11,228 nt of DNA from CAZBZG01 sp964496245. GTDB taxonomy: Bacteria > Planctomycetota > SZUA-567. Location: assembly GCA_964496245.1 (NCBI GenBank), contig CAZBZG010000149.1, forward strand, positions 1 to 11,228, in the 5' to 3' direction. Positions 7,212 through 11,228 of the stretch are shown here, one piece after another; within the stretch, counting starts at the first letter, position 1; every line of letters begins with the position of its first letter. A model generated the notes under the pieces. That model saw nothing but the letters and a program-made list of their open reading frames with translations. It was not told the origin of the DNA and did no database searches. The position numbers were made by a program, and so were the translations under genes.

Positions 7212-7240
7212 CTTCTACCCGGCCTTCCGGCCCGTGTCAA
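7212..7240 (-). promoter_or_regulatory. Promoter of the QueG-like gene, apparently leaderless
   Basis: Minus strand: perfect -35 TTGACA (7240-7235), a 17-base spacer and -10 TAGAAG (7217-7212, 4 of 6). Only GGGGCC separates the -10 from the ATG at 7205, which puts the expected transcription start on the A of the start codon. Confidence 0.6.
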
Positions 7241-7391
7241 CATTGCGGCAGGGCGAGAGCGCGAGCCGTCCGCCTGGAGCCCTCTCGGGAATGTCCAGGA
7301 GGTGAAGCGCGAGGTCGCGTTTGCGGATGCCCAGATCGATGAACAGCCTACCGGCAAGGGATGGGCGTCGTACGCTACGTCCCCCCGGCAC
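7215..7391 (-). CDS. Doubtful small ORF, 58 residues
   Basis: From GTG at 7391 to TAG at 7217-7215, in the same frame as the UroD gene and open from that gene's stop. The predicted product has a protein-like stretch (RLFIDLGIRKRDLALHLLDI) and ends nine bases before the ATG of the QueG-like gene. Against it: no clear Shine-Dalgarno, weaker third-position GC than its neighbours, and the -35/-10 of the next promoter lie within its 3' end. It could be a short peptide gene, an old extension of the UroD gene after its TGA, or chance. Confidence 0.2.
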   Translation of the reverse strand: MPGGRSVRRPSLAGRLFIDLGIRKRDLALHLLDIPERAPGGRLALSPCRNVDTGRKAG

Positions 7392-7424
7392 ACGGACGGT
7401 CCAGTCGCCTTGGAGGGGGCGGGT

Positions 7425-8690
7425 TCAGCCCGCGCGCTCGATCTCGTTGCGCGCGATCCGGGTCCAGCGATCGAAGCGTTCGGGATGGTGCTCGCAGGTG
7501 TGGGTGTCCTTGAGAACCATCTCGAGCCGGCAACCGTGGGCCGTGCATACGTCGATCGTGTGGCGGATGTAGGCCTGGAGCGCCTCCTCGTTGAACGCGC
7601 CCACGAGGTGCGACGGATGCGGCTTCCAGGAGAAGATGTAGTCGCCCTTCAGCCGCTCGCTGCACGCGTCCACGTCCGCCCACGGCGAGATGGAGATGCG
7701 CCGGAGGTTGGGAATCTGGAAGACCTGGTCGAGTTTGCGCGTGAGGTCCTCGCAGCAGCCGTAGCCGTTCAGGCCCCAGGGCGCGAGCAATTCCTTCTCG
7801 TAGGTGAGCACGAACTCGTCGTGCTGCTCGGGACCGACCTGCGCCATCTCCTGGGCCTCGGCCGTGCCCCACATGTCCCGCGGACGGACGTGCGTACCGT
7901 CGAAATCGGGTTGCGGAAGCTGGTCGGTCCAGCCCGTGCCGCCCGAGTTCTGGTAGGTGTTGTCGTTGTTGAGCGCGAGCAGGCCCTGCTCCACGTGCTG
8001 CCGCAGCACGCGCTTGTGCCCCTCGGTCAGAAAACGCATGGCCTCGTGCAGGAAGGCGGGCTCGGCATACATGTCGATCATGACCTCCTCCAGCCCGTGC
8101 AGCCCGGTCCACTGATTCATGAGGTGGTAGCAGAGGCGAGCTACGCCCGTGAGCCTCACGTCCAGGATGTCGGCGAAGAGGTCCTGGAAGAAGGCGAGCC
8201 GCTCGCGCGTGGCTTGCTCGTCGTACGTGATCTCGGGGGAGTGCATCTTCGCGAGATCGGCCGGGGTTTCGATCACGGGATCGAAGTGCCATGCCCCGCG
8301 CGTCTCCGTACTCGCGATGCGCTTGGGCTGCAGGCCCCAGCCCGTGTTGTGCACCACCTTGCGCACCGGCCACGTCGCTTCCACCACCGTGTCATCGGCA
8401 AAGTGTTCGTGCTGATAGATCCGGCTGCGCAATCCCCTTTCGATGCGGCGGGCAGGCTCGGTCTCGCACCGGCAGATCTCTGCCGGCAGAAGCTCCTGCC
8501 AGGCGCCTTCGGGGAAGATGAGCATCATGGGCCGGCACGGCCGCAGACTGTTGTGCGCGGTCCAGAGCGCTTTGCGCTCGGCCTGCACGGGCAGGGCCGC
8601 GATCTCAGCCACGCGCTGGGCGAGATCGCGCAGGAGGATGCGGTCGTTGCGGGTGATGCCCGGTTCGGTGGTGGTCGCGGCACTGGTCAC
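7425..8690 (-). CDS. Uroporphyrinogen decarboxylase (URO-D) family protein
   Basis: 421-residue protein of the URO-D superfamily, which contains haem-pathway HemE and the corrinoid methyltransferases (MtaA/MtbA/CmuA type). It looks like the divergent branch that is common in planctomycete-like and lentisphaera-like genomes. Supporting segments are EICRCETEPARRIERGLRSR near the N-terminus, a central NNDNTYQNSGGTGW, and the C-terminal LEMVLKDTHTCEHHPERFDRW, whose His-x-Cys could be a zinc ligand pair as in the methyltransferases. The HemE N-terminal signature is not seen, so a haem role is unlikely. Start: GTG at 8690 with AGAAGGAG 6 bases upstream; upstream in-frame codons look non-coding. It is divergent from an AraC-type regulator and followed by the QueG-like protein. 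Substrate unknown; methyl transfer is an inference. Confidence 0.8.
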   Translation of the reverse strand: MTSAATTTEPGITRNDRILLRDLAQRVAEIAALPVQAERKALWTAHNSLRPCRPMMLIFPEGAWQELLPAEICRCETEPARRIERGLRSRIYQHEHFADDTVVEATWPVRKVVHNTGWGLQPKRIASTETRGAWHFDPVIETPADLAKMHSPEITYDEQATRERLAFFQDLFADILDVRLTGVARLCYHLMNQWTGLHGLEEVMIDMYAEPAFLHEAMRFLTEGHKRVLRQHVEQGLLALNNDNTYQNSGGTGWTDQLPQPDFDGTHVRPRDMWGTAEAQEMAQVGPEQHDEFVLTYEKELLAPWGLNGYGCCEDLTRKLDQVFQIPNLRRISISPWADVDACSERLKGDYIFSWKPHPSHLVGAFNEEALQAYIRHTIDVCTAHGCRLEMVLKDTHTCEHHPERFDRWTRIARNEIERAG

Positions 8691-8696
8691 AGCAGG

Positions 8697-8704
8697 CTCC
8701 TTCT
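8697..8704 (-). promoter_or_regulatory. Ribosome binding site fixing the GTG start of the UroD-family gene
   Basis: AGAAGGAG on the minus strand with a 6-base spacer to GTG at 8690. An in-frame start codon at 8741 would add 17 residues and lacks such a site. Confidence 0.7.
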
Positions 8705-8773
8705 GCGAAATCGGCGGACGGAGCAGCACGGTTGCCCGCACGCCCCATCCAAACCCTACCCGCTCAGAAAAGC

Positions 8774-8803
8774 CTTGTCTTCCAACATAATCCTCTGGAC
8801 AAT
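8774..8803. promoter_or_regulatory. Shared divergent promoter/operator between the UroD gene and the AraC gene
   Basis: An A/T-rich patch in GC-rich DNA. TTGTC (8775-8779) and GACAA (8798-8802) form an inverted repeat 18 bases apart. On the plus strand this reads as TTGTCT - 17 bases - GACAAT, placing the start about 3-4 bases before the AraC ATG. On the minus strand it reads as TTGTCC - 17 bases - GACAAG, which would give the UroD gene a leader of about 77 bases. The elements are weak matches (3-4 of 6), so this is a candidate only. Confidence 0.35.
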
Positions 8804-8813
8804 CTTATACATC

Positions 8814-9698
8814 ATGGCGCGCCGCTCGACAACCCCAGCCCATCTCAGCCCCGATCCCCGGTGGCTCGGCATGCCCCTGGTGCGCGAATGGGGCTGGAGC
8901 GCGCGGCGGGAGGCCGGGTGGCTGCGCGAACACGTCAACCGGGGGTATGAGGTCACGTTCGCGACCGAAGGAGAGTTCACCTGGGAGATCGTGAGCGGGC
9001 CCCGCCTGCGGCTGACCGGCGGACACGTCTGCCTGACCCAGCCCGACCTCGCCCATTGCGGCGCGCAGGAGTTGATGACGCCGGGCACGCTCTTCTACCT
9101 CGTGGTCGCCCCGCGGGCGCGGGGCGCGCGCCGGCATACGCCGTTCGAACCGGACCAGCTCGCACGCATCGACCGCGCGCTTTCCCAAGCGGGCAATGCC
9201 GTCACGCGGGCCGACCCATACCTGCCCGCGCTCTTCGAATCCCTGCGCCGGGCGTTCGCCGACCTCGACGCGCGCCGCGACGAAACGCTGCTCTTGCCGT
9301 GGACGCGCGCGCTCGTCTGCCAGATCCTGCTCGCCACCGTGCGTTCGTTCCGCGCGCCCGCACCCGAACCTTCGAGCCCGCCCGTGCGCCGGGCCATCCG
9401 CTTTCTCGAAGCCCACCTCGCCGAGGAACTCCCCATGGCCCGGCTGGCTGCAGAGGCCGGCCTCAACCGCAGCCGGTTCTACGAGACCTTCCGCCAGGAG
9501 ACCGGACTCACGCCCGCCGACTTCCTCCAGCGCCGGCGCTGCGCGCGCGCGGCACAGCTCCTGCGGGAGACCGACCAGCCCGTCACCGCCATCGCCCTGG
9601 ACTGCGGCTTCCGCACGAGCCAGTACTTCGCCCGCTGCTTTCGGAAGTACGCCGGACTGGCGCCGTCCGCCTTCCGTAGCCGCTCGCGGGCGTCCTGA
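8814..9698 (+). CDS. AraC-family transcriptional regulator
   Basis: 294-residue DNA-binding regulator. The N-terminal half looks like a cupin-type sensor (EVTFATEGEFTWEI, GGHVCLTQPDLAHCG, about residues 40-85). The C-terminal hundred residues hold the two helix-turn-helix units of AraC/XylS proteins: LPMARLAAEAGLNRSRFYET, then ETGLTPADFLQRRR, AAQLLRETDQPVTAIALDCGF, and the conserved closing FARCFRKYAGLAPSAFR. The ATG at 8814 is the first good start; there is no Shine-Dalgarno, and the candidate promoter lies only about 10 bases away, so the mRNA may be almost leaderless. It is divergent from the UroD-family gene, which it most likely controls together with itself; the ligand is unknown, though the cupin fold often reads sugars. 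It ends 9 bases from the convergent downstream gene. Confidence 0.9.
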   Translation: MARRSTTPAHLSPDPRWLGMPLVREWGWSARREAGWLREHVNRGYEVTFATEGEFTWEIVSGPRLRLTGGHVCLTQPDLAHCGAQELMTPGTLFYLVVAPRARGARRHTPFEPDQLARIDRALSQAGNAVTRADPYLPALFESLRRAFADLDARRDETLLLPWTRALVCQILLATVRSFRAPAPEPSSPPVRRAIRFLEAHLAEELPMARLAAEAGLNRSRFYETFRQETGLTPADFLQRRRCARAAQLLRETDQPVTAIALDCGFRTSQYFARCFRKYAGLAPSAFRSRSRAS

Positions 9699-9707
9699 GC
9701 CGCGGCA

Positions 9708-10550
9708 TCACCGCTCGATGCATTGGAGCTCCTTGCCCCGCACCTCCACGTCAAATTCGATCGACGGACTGCCTCGGTTGTCCACGTAGACCACGACCAG
9801 GTTGCCGCCAGCATGCAGGGGCGCGGCCAGGCGGACACGGCGCCGCGGGCGCTCGTCTTCGCCGCCCGCTTCCAGGCGGTTGTTGATGTAGACCGCCTCG
9901 ATCGCATCCTCCCGTTCGCGCAGCTGCATCTGCACCTTGAGCGACTGCTTGCGTGGCGACTGGAGGTAGAAGAAGAGCGCCACCTTCTGGTCCTTGTGCA
10001 GATGGATCTCAAAGCACCCGGCTTCGGTGTCGTAGGCGCAGCGGCCCGACTTGCTCTCGCCGAACTTGAACGCGTTCCAGCTCTTGCGGTCCACGTGCAG
10101 CTTCTGCTGGAGGGCTTCGCGATCGAGCGCCTCGGCTTCGAGGTACTCGAGCCGTCCGATCCGCCCCTGCCGGACCGGCGTCCACCGGGCCGGCGAGGGC
10201 ACCCGCGCGAAGCGCGCGTCCGCGGCCCAGAGCGCTTCGAGCTTCGCGTTCCACGCGTCGATCTCCTCGGCCAGCGCATCCACCTCCGCCTGCAGGCTCT
10301 CATCCTCAGCCGCCTCCCGGGCCCGTTGCTGGCGGTATTCGTAGAGATCGAAGAGGCCGTTGGCCAAGGCTTGGCCGAGCGCGTCTCGCACCTCCACGCG
10401 CCTCTCGCCTTCGGCCTCGTCGTACCGTTTCTCCAAGGCCGCAATCCGCTTCTGGTGCTTGCGGCGAGCAGCGTCGAAGTCTTCGCCCGCAAAACTCATC
10501 CCCGCGGCTGCCAGAAGCAGCATCCCGACCCGTATTCCGCGCATGCGCAT
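9708..10550 (-). CDS. Secreted coiled-coil protein of unknown function
   Basis: 280 residues; family not recognised. The N-terminus has a signal peptide: basic MRMRGIR, hydrophobic VGMLLLAAAGMSF, and likely cleavage after SFA (residue 21). Residues about 23-112 are rich in Glu, Arg, Lys, Ala and Leu with heptad-like spacing, predicting a long charged helix or coiled coil. A Pro/Arg linker follows, then roughly residues 155-280 look beta-rich (EIHLHKDQKVALFFYLQSP, GGNLVVVYVDNRGSPSIEF) like a small sandwich or carbohydrate-binding type module. There is no lipobox, membrane anchor or catalytic motif. The ATG at 10550 has GGGAGGGG 5 bases upstream; a second ATG lies two codons on. It is divergent from recA and convergent with the AraC gene. 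It is probably exported to the periplasm or cell surface. Confidence 0.75.
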   Translation of the reverse strand: MRMRGIRVGMLLLAAAGMSFAGEDFDAARRKHQKRIAALEKRYDEAEGERRVEVRDALGQALANGLFDLYEYRQQRAREAAEDESLQAEVDALAEEIDAWNAKLEALWAADARFARVPSPARWTPVRQGRIGRLEYLEAEALDREALQQKLHVDRKSWNAFKFGESKSGRCAYDTEAGCFEIHLHKDQKVALFFYLQSPRKQSLKVQMQLREREDAIEAVYINNRLEAGGEDERPRRRVRLAAPLHAGGNLVVVYVDNRGSPSIEFDVEVRGKELQCIER

Positions 10551-10695
10551 TGTGTCCCCTCCCATTGCTCGTCTGCATCGAACCCCGGCCGCGCTCCCGG
10601 TCGGCCTGGCACCTGCGGCCACAAGCTACGGAGAGAGCGCTCGCTCGCAAGGGAAAACCGCCGTTTCCGGGACCGCGACCGATCTGCGCCGCGCC

Positions 10696-10724
10696 TTGCC
10701 CCGTTCCGTGCGCATGCGTATAAT
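10696..10724 (+). promoter_or_regulatory. recA promoter
   Basis: TTGCCC (10696-10701), a 17-base spacer and a perfect TATAAT (10719-10724). Transcription should begin near 10731, giving a leader of about 24 bases that contains the AAAGGAGG ribosome binding site. Confidence 0.75.
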
Positions 10725-10730
10725 GGCCGG

Positions 10731-10744
10731 TTCGACACGTCGAA
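10731..10744 (+). promoter_or_regulatory. 14-bp palindrome at the recA transcription start, candidate operator
   Basis: TTCGAC-AC-GTCGAA, perfect 6-bp arms with a 2-base centre. It starts 7 bases after the -10, so it covers the predicted transcription start, and its right arm abuts the Shine-Dalgarno. The position is ideal for a repressor such as LexA. It does not match the E. coli (CTGT-N8-ACAG), Bacillus (GAAC-N4-GTTC) or alphaproteobacterial (GTTC-N7-GTTC) boxes exactly. Confidence 0.5.
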
Positions 10745-10754
10745 AGGAGGCGGC

Positions 10755-11228
10755 ATGGCCAAGTCCACGAGCACGCAATCCGCGAAAACCGCGACCGCAG
10801 CGCCCGACCGGACAGCCGCGCTCGATCAGGCGCTCAAGCACATCGAGCGTCAGTTCGGAGCCAATGCGGTCATGCGACTGGGCCAGGACTTCACCTATGA
10901 CGGACCGCCGTCCATCTCCAGCGGAAGCCTGAGCCTGGACCTGGCCACGGGCGTGGGCGGCTTTCCCCGCGGCCGGGTGGTCGAGCTCTTCGGGCCGGAA
11001 TCCTCCGGCAAGACCACGCTCGCGCTCCACGCCGTGGCCAACGCACAGAAAACGGGCGGCACAGCCGCCATGATCGATGCCGAGCACGCGCTCGACCCCA
11101 CCTACGCGCACAAGCTCGGGGTGAACCTGGACAACCTGCTCGTCAGCCAGCCCGACTGCGGGGAGCAGGCGCTCGAGATCTGCGAGCTCCTGGTGCGCTC
11201 CAACGCCGTGGACATCGTGGTGATCGAC
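10755..11228 (+). CDS. recA: Recombinase RecA, N-terminal part (runs off window)
   Basis: Central recombinase for homologous strand exchange and, in SOS-competent bacteria, the coprotease that triggers LexA cleavage. The first 158 codons are present and the gene continues beyond the right edge. Seen are the N-terminal oligomerisation helix (ALDQALKHIERQFGANAVMRLG), SSGSLSLDLATGVGGFPRGRVVELFG, Walker A GPESSGKTT (80-88), the catalytic Glu110 in MIDAEHALDP (E. coli Glu96), and LVSQPDCGEQALEICELLVRS. The N-terminus has about 14 extra Ser/Thr/Ala-rich residues compared with E. coli, a common variation. The ATG at 10755 has AAAGGAGG 4 bases upstream, a slightly tight spacing. It has its own promoter and a palindrome at the start site, and lies divergent from the secreted coiled-coil gene. 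Confidence 0.98.
   Translation, partial: MAKSTSTQSAKTATAAPDRTAALDQALKHIERQFGANAVMRLGQDFTYDGPPSISSGSLSLDLATGVGGFPRGRVVELFGPESSGKTTLALHAVANAQKTGGTAAMIDAEHALDPTYAHKLGVNLDNLLVSQPDCGEQALEICELLVRSNAVDIVVID

Noticed and set aside
7415..7432. UGA readthrough (selenocysteine) at the end of the UroD gene
   Set aside because: The protein already ends where the family normally ends. The small GCGGG/CCCGC hairpin contains the TGA itself rather than following it, so it does not resemble a bacterial SECIS.
5853..8813. Very long open frame on the plus strand running into the AraC gene
   Set aside because: It is antisense to the QueG-like and UroD-family genes, which have motifs, Shine-Dalgarno or promoter signals and family-typical lengths. 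Openness of the opposite frame is expected from high-GC codon use. Only the part from 8814 is a gene.

Overview
The window looks like a stretch of chromosome from a GC-rich, probably anaerobic and uncultured bacterium. Its left edge is the 5' half of a 16S rRNA gene on the minus strand. The 16S has the standard EUB338 target, not the planctomycete or verrucomicrobial variants, but it departs from consensus at the 27F and 519/536 primer sites. Together with an N-terminal radical SAM gene fragment, a UroD-family protein and a QueG-like iron-sulfur protein, this suggests a PVC-type or neighbouring candidate lineage (for example Lentisphaerota/Kiritimatiellota, Hydrogenedentota or Sumerlaeota). 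That placement is an inference of low confidence. The gene content is mostly core chromosome (16S, rplM, rpsI, argJ, rlmN, recA). No transposase, integrase, CRISPR array or tRNA was seen.

Layout. Positions 1-1100 (minus): 16S gene, about 310 bases of leader with a hairpin and a boxA-like element, and a strong rRNA promoter with an A/T-rich upstream element. Positions 1101-1481 hold nothing recognisable. Positions 1482-3740 (minus): a TTGACA/TATGGT promoter drives rplM-rpsI; a terminator-like hairpin then precedes argJ, which points toward the rRNA operon. Positions 3919-4406 (plus): a radical SAM gene that breaks off after 99 codons, directly abutting a coding-looking tail of a different, unidentified gene. 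Positions 4515-6319 (plus): a tightly packed set of a nucleoside 2-deoxyribosyltransferase-like gene, rlmN, and a damaged two-helix membrane protein gene.

Positions 6348-8690 (minus): a QueG-like double-cluster iron-sulfur protein and a UroD-family protein, with a doubtful small ORF between them. Positions 8814-9698 (plus): an AraC-family regulator divergent from the UroD gene, with an inverted repeat in the shared upstream region. Positions 9708-10550 (minus): a secreted coiled-coil protein of unknown function. Positions 10755-11228 (plus): the first 158 codons of recA behind a good promoter and a 14-bp palindrome at the expected transcription start.

The most useful points are: the palindrome at recA, a candidate damage-response operator of non-standard type; three promoters placed so that the transcript would start at or within a few bases of the start codon, suggesting leaderless mRNAs alongside Shine-Dalgarno genes; the gene junction at about 4215; and the AraC/UroD/QueG-like neighbourhood, which may be a small corrinoid or methyl-transfer module. 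No clearly new multi-gene system is visible.
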